Shown here: one piece after another, positions 20,710 to 32,386 of the stretch | Layout: each line of letters opens with the position of its first letter | How positions within the stretch are numbered: the stretch's first letter is position 1 | Assembly (NCBI GenBank): GCA_030407005.1 | Contig: JAUDYN010000002.1 | Coordinates: 2,542,001-2,606,000, forward strand | Length of the DNA: 64,000 bases | Reading direction: 5' to 3' | Source: Desarmillaria ectypa | Lineage: Eukaryota; Basidiomycota; Agaricomycetes; Agaricales; Physalacriaceae | The notes under the pieces: generated by a model | Seen by the model: the letters and a program-made list of their open reading frames with translations, nothing else | Told to the model about the DNA's origin: nothing | Database searches by the model: none | Position numbers and translations under genes: made by a program

Positions 20710-20757
20710 ATAACCCCCTTCACTTCTATTATGCTAGCCATATAGAAGATCTTCTTC

Positions 20758-21960
20758 ATGCCCAGAGAAGAAAGAAACACCCAAGAACCCAGAACTGTGT
20801 CCCTCGGCATCGCCATCGGCAGTGCCATACTATTGTCTTTCTTTACGGTCCTCACCATACTAATCTACGAGGAAGAACTCTGGGCACTGCTAAGAAGGCA
20901 GCCCCAATGACTCACCCCAGAACCCTGCCCCACCCCACCCACCACCGATGTCATTCCCAGGGGGCTACCCCCCACAAGACTGGGAGAACGAGAGGAGCTA
21001 CCACTCATTCGTCCCCAGGCCTGATTCATTGTCGGCCCTTCCTCCTCCTCCTGAGGAGAGTGATAACTCATGACCCCCATCTCCGGAGATCGCAGAACTT
21101 TGGGCCCAGATTGCCCAATCTGCTTGCGCCTATAACGCGAGAGCCATCCTCCTCCGTTACCAGATGGAACGACCCACTGTCGCACTGGAGCAACCAACAG
21201 CCAGCCTTATGGCAGCCCAAGAATATGTGTGGGACATATGGACTGCGCTGGATGATCCCCCCCCCTATACCCTGGCACCCCCCCTCATCCAAGAACCCCC
21301 ACTCTCCACATATCCCAGCAGAGATCAGACTCCCCATTGCCTGACAGTGACAACAGTAGAAGGTCTGGCCATTCTGGACCCCAACACCCCAATGATCCAA
21401 ACATGGATTGAAACCACCCCTACGGCCCCTGGAGTCGTGAGCAGTGGCCAGATGAGGGAGAAGAAATCTCCCTCTCCTCCCTCCCCGTCATCGAGATCTC
21501 CAATAACAAGTCTGACGATGACATCATTGGAGACAACGCTCTGGTCCCAGCCACTCCCTGTGCTGCTGATGACCCCTTCAATCCACACAGGGACAACTTT
21601 ATCTGGCCCAACCTCTCCGAGGTCGACTGGAGACTATTTGGTCCATTCCGGACCACAGCATAGGAGGTTCGATGAAGGGACATCGAAGCCCGTGACCTCT
21701 GGAAAGAACCCAGAGTCAAGATGAATGAGTGGCTTGCCCTTAACAGGGGTGACCCCATCCGAGTCCCATTCAATGGGCCCAGTAACTACAGGGCCAACAT
21801 TGTCAATCACCAGATACACGCCAACTGCGACCGGTCAATTTTCCACCCCTCCGCTGGGGATCATTTTTCAGGGTTACAACCCAGAACCCCTCAGGAACAA
21901 CGGGAGCTGGAGCGGACCCTCCAGCACTTATGGAGGCTGGAGGTGGCAAGAGAGGAATGA
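20758..21960 (+). pseudogene. ORF1 of element 6 (membrane-helix upstream ORF)
   Basis: The counterpart of ORF1 in element 4. The N-terminus 'MPREERNTQEPRTVSLG' and the following hydrophobic helix ('ILLSFFTVLTILIY' core) are conserved, as is the C-terminus 'ELERTLQHLWRLEVAREE' before TGA 21958-21960. The middle is broken by stops (for example TGA at 20908) and by at least two indels that shift the frame locally around 21040-21280. Its conservation in position, length and ends argues that it was a real gene of the ancestral element. Function unknown. Confidence 0.58.
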
Positions 21961-21985
21961 GTGGGGGCAAGAGCCCCAGTACAAT

Positions 21986-23476
21986 ATGTTAACCTACAAT
22001 ACAGGTTACTACAGCGGGATGGAATACCACCATCCCCAATATGAAACATATCCGGATTATCTACTGGATACCCAGGTCGTAAGTCCACAATCACTTCCTG
22101 ACTCGCCCCCACATCATAGGGCATGTCACCAAGGATACCACCCTTATCAGGGTGGTAGTCTTCTCTTTGCAGGGGCGGGAGAAGAAATGGAAGCCAAAGG
22201 AGCCCCTGTAGGAAATGCCACTGCAGGGGCATCAAGAACCCCTGCCATGGCAGAAGAAACCCAGCAACAAATGCAGAATGAGTTGCTGGAGAAAGAGCAG
22301 TGCATAGTGGAAATGCACAAAGAGCTCGACAAGGAGGACTCTGCCTGCAAGACATTGGCGGACTACCTCCGAGTCCAAGAGCAAGAGAAGGAGCTGGAGA
22401 GGGGAAGACCTCCAGGGCCGCCAAGAGGCTACCCAGAGTACCAGCCAGATCGATTTTCGATCCCAAGACCGCCCTCTGGTCAGAGACCCCCTGACCCAAT
22501 CCCAAACCTGGTCGGGAATGTGGCTGCTGATGCCCCTTACCTGGGTATCAAGCCAACCCTTGTCAAGGTCCCCGCCCCATTCAAGGGGGATCACAATGAC
22601 ATTGAATGCTTCATAGGCAATTGCATCGCCTATTTCAAAGTGTTCTGACACTACTTCCAGGTGCTATCGCACCTGGTACTGTTCACGACATCCCACTTCG
22701 AGGGTGCCACCAAGGACTGGTGGGTCTATAAGAGACCTGAATACTGGGTGGGCAACGCCTTTGATGGTACCACCGCCCACTTCCGATACCCCGACTAGGC
22801 TGATTTTGTTGATCTAGTCACACAACAATTCCGAGATCCCACAATTGAGGAAATTCATGAGAAGCACATGTTTGACTTGCGCATGGGAGCCCAGCCCGCC
22901 TCCCATTACTTCCAGAAGCTGGAAGAAGAAGCCAAGTTAGCAGGCCAGAGAATGGATGAGGCCAAATGCAGCATGATGGTGAAGGCGGTGCGACTAGGAG
23001 TACCTAGTTCGTACACAACCTTCATATTGAACATGGATGTGAGCATTCCGCGCTCATATCCGGAATGGAAGGAACACATCCTCCGGATGTATGAAGAGTG
23101 ACAGCGGAAATGGGTCTTTGACCAGACCACCAGTATGCCTTGGGACAGCCAGAAGCAGGGCCTGCATCCCCAGCAACAGCAACTCAGCAGCAAGAACACT
23201 GCTGGGGTGACAAGTTCCTCGGCTCCAAAGCTGAGTGCTGGGAGTGGAGGAACCAGTCGCGATGCTGGAACTGGTAAGTGGATGACATACAGGGGGGGGG
23301 GAAAGCCCATGGATCTAGACCGGCAATGAGCCGAGGGGTGCTGCTACAGGTGTGATCAAAAGGATCACCTGAGCAGGGATTGCCCTATGAGAAAAGAGAA
23401 GAACATTGTGAGATACGTGGGGCCCACTGACACAGTGGTGCCGAGCACCTCCAAAATCAAGGAGGTAAAAGAGTAG
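21986..23476 (+). pseudogene. gag of element 6
   Basis: Gag homologue with the same parts as in element 4: Tyr-rich N-terminus, coiled coil, gag domain ('GIKPTLVKVPAPFKGDHNDI' block), and a mutated zinc knuckle around 23340-23385. In-frame stops occur at 22646, 22796, 23099 and 23327, several at CGA or CAG/TGG-type codons. Unlike element 4 there is no 17-nt deletion near the 'LAGQRMDEAKC' segment (about 22940). It ends TAG 23474-23476, inside the recoding stem-loop. Confidence 0.78.
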
Positions 23477-23508
23477 GGCATCAAGGGTTTGATTCCCCTT
23501 GCATGCCC
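23476..23508 (+). promoter_or_regulatory. Gag-pol recoding stem-loop of element 6
   Basis: GGGCAT-CAAGGG pairs with CCCTTG-C-ATGCCC exactly as in element 4. Only the loop differs (TTTGATTC against TTCGATTC). All paired bases are intact although the flanks carry many substitutions. Confidence 0.7.
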
Positions 23509-26500
23509 AAGTCTCAAGGTGTGTCCTCAGTTTCCGCGGATTGGACTAATTATTATGAAAATAGAAAAATACCTACAAATATATCTATAACTTCACCGAA
23601 GCCGAAGACCAAGAAAGAATCAAGAACAAACAGGTATGTCATCCTCCTAGAAGACGCTGACACAAGTATCTGTAGTGACAAATCCCGAACCTCCGATGAA
23701 CTGGAGCAGGACTTGCCAAGTGGTGTTGGTGCCACAACAAAGTCCAACAAGCAGTGCTCACCAGATATGCTGCTGAGCATACAGCGATGAGCAGGGACCA
23801 GTAGGTGGGACTCTTTCAGGCCTCCCAGAAGTCTGACTGTCCCAGTACCCGCCTCAAGCAGCGGGGCAAGCTCACCAGTTCTGCCAGGGTCAGTGGAGGA
23901 CCAGGACAGTGCCTCTAACCAAGGCCAGGACTGACAACCCAGACAAACCAGTCCGGGGAGTGGAAAACTTGATGAAGCTGAGTACCAAACTGGGCCGGCA
24001 AGTCAAAGGGTCGACAACCATGTGAAGGTCGCCTTAGGCACTAGCTGGGAGTCAATGACCAAGGAAATTCAAACTCCATCACGAGTGGTGCCAGCCGAGG
24101 AAAAGGGACAGGATCCCACTAGCGCTCAGGCAGTAAAAAGGGGGCATTTCAGCAGAACCACCATTGTTGAAGTACCTGACAAAGAAGACGATATGGCATT
24201 CAGGATGTGGCAAGTCAGCCAATCCAAAGCCAGTACCCCAATATCTAGAACACCAGAATTCCAGACCACCAACCTTCTGAATGCAAGGGGAAGCATTGAA
24301 CCCGACACCTATCCTAACAAGGGGGTATCAAATGCTTCCGAATGCACGGGGAAGCAGAACAAGTCTTCTGAACATACGGGGAAGCAGGATGGATTCCAAT
24401 GGCTCAGAGCATTTGGAATTGACTGGATGATGCATGCAATATGCGACTCCAAGAACTTGGCAAATGCCAAAGCAGTTCTCTCCATTTGAGTACATCCCAA
24501 ATGACTTGGAGAAATTGATGACAAGCTTATTCAAAGCTTACAGACAGGAGGGAGCACTGCCTGAGAACAGCTCTATGAATTACATGAACCCATTCATTAT
24601 ATTCATGGCACCAAGAGTTCCAGACAGGACTTCTTGGTAGACATCCAACTTTCCCCATATACTGGGAAAAAGATATTGACAACCCGAGCATTGTTGGATA
24701 GTGGCTGCATGGGCAGCTCTATCAATCGAACTTATGTCCAACAACATTGGTTGAACACCAGGAAGGCCGCAGCCCCTATACCAGTCTACAATGCCAATGG
24801 AACATGCAATAAGGCAGGGGACATCACCAAGTTCATAGAACTCTGGATGACAATTGGAGGACATAGCAAGAGAATTGATCTCACCATCACAGACCTCGGT
24901 TCCAAGACTGTGTACTTGGGCCACAACTGGCTTAAATGCCACAACCCTTTTGTCAACTGGAAGGCGGGAACCTTGACATTCGGACAATGTCATTGCATCC
25001 AGAACTACTTCACCTTGCCAGATGCAGATGAAGAAGACCAATAAGATAAAGAGCTCGAGGAAGGAGAAAGTATTCTTGCTGTCAATATGCAAGAAGAAAT
25101 CATACTTCATGCCATCCATCATGCGAATGAGTTGGCCACAGCAGCCAATGCTGAGAAACCAAAACATACATTTGAGGAGCTCATGCCTCCTCAGTATCAA
25201 AGCTTTAGAGATTTATTCTCTAAAGAAAGCTTTGACGAGTTACCAGAAAGAAGACCCTGGGACCATGCAATCGAACTGGTCCCAAACGCAAAATCAACCT
25301 TGGACTATAAGGTTTACCTGCTCAATCGAAATAAGCAAGAACAGTTGGACAAGTTCTTGGATGAGAACTTAGACTTGGAACATATTCGCCCCTCGAAATC
25401 TCCTTTCACCTCTCCCTTCTTCTTCATCAAGAAAAAGGATGGCTCTCTACAACCAGTTCAAGATTACCGGAAGTTGAATGAAATGATGATCAAGAATCAT
25501 TATCCCCTTCCGCTCATTTCCGAGTTGATCGACAAGCTCCAAGGAGCCAAATATTTCTCCAAACTGGATGTTCATTGGGGATACAATAATGTCCAAATTC
25601 AAGATGGAGATGAAGAAAAGGCCGCATTCAGAACAAACCGAGGACTCTTCGAACCCATGGTAATGTTCTTTGGGCTCACAAACTCACCAGCCATGTTCCA
25701 GTGGATGATGAATGACATCTTCAAGGATTTGATTGCCAGAGGGATGGTTACCATTTACCTCGACAACATACTCATTTTCACAAAATCCTTGATGGAACAC
25801 CAAAACGTAGTATGACAAGTACTTCAAAGACTTTGAGAGAACAAGCTGTTCCTCAAAGCAGAAAAATGCGAGTTTGAGGTACTCAAAACTGAATACCTAG
25901 GAGTGATCATCAGCAAAGATGCCATTCACATGGACCCAGTCAAAATAGCGGGAATAGCAGAATGGCCAACCCTGACAAAGAAAAAGGAACTACAGTCCTT
26001 CTTAGGATTCATGAACTTCTACCAGAAGTTTATCAAGGACTACTCCAAGATAGTATGTCCCCTTACCCAGTTAACCAGAAAAGTAGACTAGACATGGGGA
26101 CCAGAACAAGAACAAGCATTTAATCAACTCAAGAAGCTGATGATGACAAACATAGTTCTTATGATTCCTTCCAATGACAGAAAATTCCGAGTAGAAGCCG
26201 ATGCAAGTGACGGAGCCATTGGTGCCATCCTAAGCCAAGAAAAAGAAGGCAAATGGAGGCCTGTCGCCTTCATGTCAAAAGCACTCACCACTACTGAGTG
26301 TAACTATAAGATCTATGACAAGGAATTGCTCGCAATCATGTTGGCATTAGAAGAATGGCACCACTACCTCATGGGTGCCAAAGAGACTGTCAAGATCTGG
26401 ACAGACTACCAGAATCTCCAGTACTTCTGGAAACCCCAGAAGTTGAATTGCCGACAAGCTCGGTGGGTCACCAAATTAGCAGAATACCACTTTGTCCTGC

Positions 26501-28317
26501 AACATAAAGCTGGAACCACTAATCAAAAAGCCAATCTTCTCAGCAGGCAAGATGATCATAATCAGGGAAAAGAAGACAATCAAGACATTATCATTCTATC
26601 CCTGGAACATTTTCGAGCATTGGTATTACCAACCACTGAAGAAAGGATCATGTGTATAAGAGATGCAACGAAACAGAAAGAACAGTGGGACCAGGGAATC
26701 GAGAAGTCCCTCAACCATGAACGAGGAATCATGCAGGAAAACGAAGTCCTGTGGTATGACAGATGAGTCTACATTCCCAACGACTCAATGTTACATGGTG
26801 AGATCATTGCACAATTTCATGATCACATCACTGCCGGACATCCTGGAATTGCCAAGACCAAAGAACTCATACTTCATGAGTATTGGTGGCCAAAGATGAA
26901 GAAGGACATGGAGTCATACATCAAAGGATGTGAGACTTGTCAAAGAACGAAGAGTGATATGCAGGCCAAGGCTGCACCTCTTTATCCTAATGCAATCTCA
27001 GACACACCATGGACACATATCTTGGTCGACATGATTACTGGACTACCCAAGTCAGATGGATTTGATGCTCTACTAGTCATCGTAGACTGGTTCTCCAAGA
27101 ACATCCTTCTAATTCCATGCAACGAGGAGTTATCCATGGAAGGATGGGCACTCATACTTCACAACCACGTATATGTGAAGCATGGAATGCCACAAGTGGT
27201 CATCTCAGACAGAGGACCTCAATTCATTTCAGCATTCATGAAAGAACTCTATCGAATGTTGAACATCACCCAAAACGCGTCTACAGCATACCACCCACAG
27301 ACAGATGGACAGACAGAAAGAGTCAATCAGAAGGTTGAGAAATACCTTCGCATCTTTGTCAATCACCGACAGACCAACTGGGTAGCATGGCTACCACTCA
27401 CCAAATTCACCCACAACAACCGAGTTCACTCGGCCATGGGCAAAAGCTCTTTCATGGTCCTATACAGACAAAATCCCTGACTCATACCTGAGTCAATGCA
27501 AAAAACCAGCTTCACAAATCCTGCAGCTGTCGACTTCACAGAAACCATGGCCAAGGTCCATAAGGAGGTCCATGAAGCATTAGAAAAAGCCGCAGCGCAA
27601 ATAAAGGCACAATATGACAAAAGGAAGCAAACTCAAAGGGAGTACAAGATAGGAGACAAGGTATGGCTGGACACTGCCAACCTTCATCTTCCACGACCAA
27701 AGAAAAAGCTCGACGATAAACAAACAGGACCATTCGAAATCATTGAAAAGTCAGGAGTAGCAGCATACAAGTTGAAGCTGCCACCATATTGGAAGATTCA
27801 CCCCTGATTCAATGAGAAACTGCTGACTCCTTACGTTGCACCCTCATTCATGAACCAAGAACAACCACCACCTCCCCCTCCAGACCTTGTCGACAGTCAG
27901 GAAGAGTATGAAATCGAAGAAGTTTTGGATTTGCGCACCAGAAAGGTACAATCCAAACAAGGACAACCATCTAGGAAAGTCACAGACTACCTAGTCAAAT
28001 GGAAGGGATGGACTCATGAGCACAACTCATGGGTCTGAGAGAATGAAATGACAAATGCCTTGGAAGCGATCCAAGAGTATCAGGCTAGCATAAACTGCAC
28101 CCTATACACTCCAAAAATTGCAACCAGAAAAATAGTGGTCAAGATACTGGACCATGAATATTCGGAACATGGTGATGTAGCCTACCTTGCCAAAAGAAAA
28201 GATGGACACATCAAATGGATTATCAACCCAGATGAAGAAGTATGGAAGAACTTGATTGATCAGTACTGGATCAGTCAAATCGCAACACAATTTGACACCC
28301 CTTTGGAAGAGCCGTAG
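23503..28317 (+). pseudogene. pol of element 6
   Basis: Pol frame in the -1 register relative to gag, from 23503 to TAG 28315-28317. Order: linker; protease ('LLDSGCMGSSI', about 24690-24724); reverse transcriptase ('KKKDGSLQPVQDYRKLNE', about 25432-25485; catalytic YLDN at 25756-25767); RNase H ('EADASDGAIGAILSQEKEG', about 26190-26250); integrase ('CETCQRTKSDMQAKAA', about 26930-26976, and core); GPY-like module; chromodomain ('YLVKWKGWTHEHNSWV', about 27990-28035); and a second chromo-like segment. It is the least damaged pol in the window, but still has about a dozen stops. Confidence 0.88.
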
Positions 28318-28349
28318 CAGTCAGGACAACTGCTTTAACAAGAGGGTAA

Positions 28350-28772
28350 TGTTACGATTTTTCCATTATCTTATCTTATCTGAGTCATATCCATGACTCA
28401 TCCATCTAATCTAGCCCAGAAACCGACTTGTATCCAGCTATTCACTGGCTACAACCCTCATTCTCACCATCTGTCACCCCAGACGCTTTCTATTGGTTCT
28501 ATGATCCTTCCAGATCATCCAACTTTGACACCATTTGTGCATGGACCATAGCGTTTCATCTAATTATAATGCCGTAGAAATACTATATAAACAGAGTAAA
28601 CTAGACTATTATACTCTATCTCTTGTTTAAATTAACACTATATACTTCTTGTTCGCACAACACCGAAGACTTTTAGCTTCTATATCTCTCATTGGATGAT
28701 TGTTCGAACGCATAACAGCCCAGAGATATCAGCTGATTGTCCCAAGTCACATGCTCAAGTCAGTACCTAACA
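28350..28772 (+). repeat. 3' LTR of element 6
   Basis: A 423-bp partner of the LTR at 20276-20698, preceded by the purine tract AACAAGAGGGTAA and followed by CACAA (28773-28777), the right-hand target duplication. Confidence 0.93.
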
Positions 28773-28777
28773 CACAA

Positions 28778-29517
28778 TACAACAAATGAAAACAGTCTCT
28801 GTGGGAGTACCAAATCAGTGATAAGGTCTGGCTTGACACCACCAACCTTCACCTTCCTCGACCCAAGAAGAAACTTGATGACAAATGAACAGGACCATTC
28901 GAGATCATCAAAAAGTCAGGAGCAGCAGCATACAAGTTGAAACTGCTGCCTCACTGGAAAATTCATTCCCACTTTAATGAGAAACTGTTAACCCCCTATG
29001 TCATGCCCTCATTCCCGAATCAACAACAACTGCTGCCTCCTCCTCCAGACCTCATTGATGGTCAAGAAGAGTATGAAATCAAAGAAGTTTTGGATTCATG
29101 CACTCAGAAAGTATGCTCCAAAAAAGGACAACTATCTAGAGAAGTCATAGACTATCTAGTCAAATGGAAAGGATGGACTCATGAACACAACTCATGGGTT
29201 CAAGAAAACAAGATGACAAATGCATTAGAAGTGATCCAAGAGTATGAGGCCAACGTAAACCATGCCCTATACACTCCAAAAATCGTAACCAAGGACAAAA
29301 TGGTGGTCAAGATCTTAGACCATGAATACTCAGAACATGGTGATGTAGCCTATCTCACCAAACAAAAAGATGGATATACCAAGTGGATTGTCAATCCAGA
29401 CAAGAAGTTATGGAAAAAGCTGATTGACCAGTACTGGATCAGTCAAATTGCAATATAATTCAACACCCCAGAAGAAGAACCTTAGCAGTCAGGATGACTG
29501 CTTTAATAAGGGGGTAA
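28778..29517 (+). pseudogene. Element 5: pol C-terminus (chromodomain)
   Basis: A continuation of element 5 after element 6. It holds the GPY-like module ('VWLDTTNLHLPRPKKKLDDK'), a fairly intact frame at 28937-29458 with Pro-rich run, chromodomain ('YLVKWKGWTHEHNSWVQENK', about 29154-29213) and second chromo-like segment ('VVKILDHEYSEHGDVAYL', about 29300-29356). The pol-stop hairpin AGCAGTCA-GGA-TGACTGCT and a purine tract precede the LTR at 29518. Confidence 0.82.
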
Positions 29518-29936
29518 TATTACAATTTTTCCATTATCTAATCTTATCCAAGTCATCATCATGACTCATCCATCTAATCATCAAGCAATTTCGACTTGTA
29601 TCCAACCACTCACTGACTCATACTCTTGTTCTCACCATCTGTCACTGCAGATGCTTTCTATTGGACCAATGATCCTTCCAGACCATCCAACTTTGACACT
29701 GTTCCAGCATGGACTGAATCATTTCATCTAAATATATTGCCATACTTACAGTATATAAACAGAGTAAACTACATCTTTGTACTCTATCTTTCAACTAAAC
29801 TTAATCCATATACTTCTTACTTGCACTACACTAAAGGCCCAGCCTAAATCTCTCAACTGGGTAACTATTTGAATGCATAACAGCCCAGAGAGATCAGCTG
29901 ATGCCCCAAGTCACATGCCTAAGACAGGCCCTAACA
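29518..29936 (+). repeat. 3' LTR of element 5
   Basis: About 419 bp beginning TATTACAATTTTTCC (TGTTA changed to TATTA by transition) and ending CCCTAACA. TATA-like ATATAAAC lies near 29755. No left-hand LTR of this subfamily is present in the window. Confidence 0.78.
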
Positions 29937-30110
29937 ACAGTGTGAAGCTAGATGGATCATAGTCCAATGAGAGAGAATGAGGGTGACATTCCACATAAAC
30001 TGGGGTGGTTGTCAGTGAATATATCGATATGAGGTGAGAACTGCAGTGGATTAAATGGATGAGTCATGGATATGACTGAGATAAGATAAGATAACAGAAA
30101 AATCATAACA
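29937..30110 (-). repeat. Truncated minus-strand LTR fragment
   Basis: The last 174 bp of this block, read on the minus strand, start TGTTATGATTTTTCTG and match the beginning of the element-3 LTR subfamily (2566-2974). It is truncated on its other side by the element-5 LTR. It may be the 5' LTR of element 3, displaced by later insertions. Confidence 0.65.
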
Positions 30111-31416
30111 CCAATAAATATGATGCCCTATTAGTAGTTGTTGACAGGTTTTCTAAGGTCATCATCCCCATCACCTGTCATGAAGAACTCTCTGCAGAAG
30201 GGTGGGCCCAAATTCTCTGAGATCATGTCTACACAAAACATGGGATGCCCCAGGTTATTATCTCTGATCAAAGTCTCCAGTTTGTCTCAAACTTCATAAA
30301 GGACTTATATCAAATGTTAAACATCACTTCAAATGCATCCACAGCATATCACCTGCAAACTGATAGTCAGATGGAATGAGTCAACCAAGAAATCAAAAAA
30401 TACTCTCAAATCTTTGTCAATCATCAATAGGATGATTAGAGTGATTGGCTATCTCTTGCAGAGTTTGCTCACAACAACCAAATGCACTCCACCACTGGCT
30501 GAAGTCCATTCATAGTCCTCCATGGGAGGAATCCCTGACTCATACCTGACTTCACAAGAGAAACCCCATTTGCAAACCCAACTGCCATAGAATTCATGGA
30601 AACTATGATGCAGGTTCACAAGGAAGTATATAATGTGCTAGACAAAGCTGCCACTCAAATGAAGGAGCAGTATGACAAGAAAAGACAACCAGCCTAAGAA
30701 TATCAAGTTGGAGATAAAGTCTGGCTCAATATAAGTAATCTTCACCTTCCAAGACTGAAAAAGAAACTCGATGACAAGTGAACAGGCCTGTTCAAAATAC
30801 TTGAGAAAGCAGATGTAGTGGCATACAAGCTAAAGCTACCACTGCATTGAAAGATCCACCCTCACTTTAATGAAAAACTACTAATGCTATATATTAAACC
30901 TGCTTTCCCAAACCAACAGCTACCACTACCTCTACCTCTGGATCTCATTGATGGTCAGAAGGAATATGAAGTCAAAGAAATATTAGACTTACAAACCCAC
31001 TGAGCATGCACTAAGAAAGGACAATGCTCCAAAGTGGTAACTGACTATCTGGTCAAATCAAAGGGATGGACCTGGGAACACAATTCCTAGGTCAGGGAAA
31101 TAGAGATGGGAAATGTGCAAGATGCAATCAAGAAGTATGAGAAAAAAGAACAGAGCACACAAAGGGTAGACACTGCTGAAATCATATCACAAGAGAAGGT
31201 CATTATCACCATTCTCAACCATGAGTATTCCAAAAATAGAGATGTTGCTTACCTCACTCAATGACAGGATAGAATCAAAAAATAGATCAAAAACCCAGAT
31301 GTGGACCATTAGAAAACCTTACTAAATAAGTATTGGACTATCCAAGCAGACTCCTAATATAACTCTCCAAAAGAGGAACCTTGACAGTCAGGATGACTGT
31401 CTTAATGAGAGGGTAA
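30111..31416 (+). pseudogene. Element 7: pol C-terminus (integrase core, chromodomain)
   Basis: A diverged plus-strand copy. It starts inside the integrase core ('KYDALLVVVDRFSKVI'), continues through 'HEELSAEGWAQIL', 'YTKHGMPQVIISD', a GPY-like module ('VWLNISNLHLPRLKKKLDDK') and a chromodomain ('TDYLVKSKGWTWEHNS'), and ends with the pol-stop hairpin and purine tract. Stops are spread throughout. It is the most diverged copy in the array. The upstream 5' parts are missing. Confidence 0.78.
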
Positions 31417-31864
31417 TGTTATAATTTTTCCTTATCTTATCTTATCTCCAGGCCCTTATCTTATCATTGGCATTCATCTTATCATTTCTGATCCCCATTT
31501 CCATCCACAGCAATCACTGTTGCCTTACTCATACAATATGACTTCAGCTATTATATTCATGGCTTGCAATGGTCACTCACCCAATGAATGTCTCTCATTG
31601 TTTCATGTATGGACTACTTATGGATCTACCTATTATTAGCTATCCAGTTTTCATATATAAACTAGTTAGTTCTCACTGTAATTCCCTAGCTTCAAACTAA
31701 AGTTTATCCATACTATCTTCTCTCTTCACAGAACTCAACTAAGAACTTAGTCCCTCTTTATCAGATCCAAAGACTATTGCTGCTCACTTCAGGTGACTGT
31801 CCAAACATGAGACAGCCCAGGCATTAGCACATGTCCACAGATCATGTGAGGAGTGGGTCTAAGA
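31417..31864 (+). repeat. 3' LTR of element 7
   Basis: Begins TGTTATAATTTTTCC right after the purine tract and ends near GTGGGTCTAAGA, where the expected terminal TAACA has changed to TAAGA. It resembles the element-2 LTR (412-804) in its last 60 bases. About 448 bp. Confidence 0.65.
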
Positions 31865-31976
31865 TGCCTAGGGCAGTGCTGAGTGCAATAGTTTGTTGGG
31901 ATTTGAGATCTGTAGTCATACATATAGTTTCTTTGTAGTTGGTGGTGAAGAAACTGTAGGGAAGCTTCAAGCTAAT

Positions 31977-32386
31977 TGTTAGAACCAACTCCATGTGATC
32001 TGCAGCTATATGTGCTTCCTGGGCTGTCTTGTATTTGGATAAGGAGATGGCTATGGTCTTCAGATCTGAAGAAGAAGGGCTAATATCTTAGCCAAGTTCT
32101 ATAGAGTAGAGGATTGATATTGATAAACATTAGCTTGAAGCTGGGGTTATACAGCAAGAGCTACTCTACTTATATACTAAACTAGAAGTCCAAATGCAGA
32201 TATGGTAGTTATGTAGTCTATGCATGGAACAATAGGGGATGTCAGTTGGGCAAGTGACCATTGTGAGACATAGTACAATTGCTGGAATCATCTGTTATGG
32301 GCAAGGCAATGGTGACAATGGGAAAAGGATGGTAACTACAAGGATAAGATAAGTGTCTAAGATAAGATAAGGAGAAAATCATAACA
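31977..32386 (-). repeat. Minus-strand solo LTR
   Basis: Bounded by TGTTAGAACC (31977) and ATCATAACA (ending 32386), with the TCTTATCTTAGACAC block and a CTTATATACT TATA-like site near 32170. No internal element sequence adjoins it and the flanks (CTAAT and TCTGT) do not match, so it looks like a solo LTR with decayed target duplications. Confidence 0.6.

Larger units (their letters stand above)
20276..28772 (+). mobile_element. Element 6: nearly full-length self-priming Ty3/Gypsy chromovirus
   Basis: An 8,497-bp element with LTRs 20276-20698 and 28350-28772, target duplication CACAA, and the same layout as element 4. It is a sister subfamily: LTR and internal sequence differ throughout, yet the self-priming pair, recoding stem-loop and ORF order are kept. 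The LTR pair differs by roughly 18 transitions, so it appears somewhat older than element 4. It is inactivated by stops in ORF1, gag and pol and by YLDN in place of YLDD. Confidence 0.93.

Noticed and set aside
2975..29517. A single giant palindrome made by inverted duplication of one Gypsy element around 15489-16931
   Set aside because: The two arms (elements 3 and 5) differ in subfamily and in catalytic motif state, and their breakpoints do not coincide exactly. Independent opposite insertions explain it more simply.
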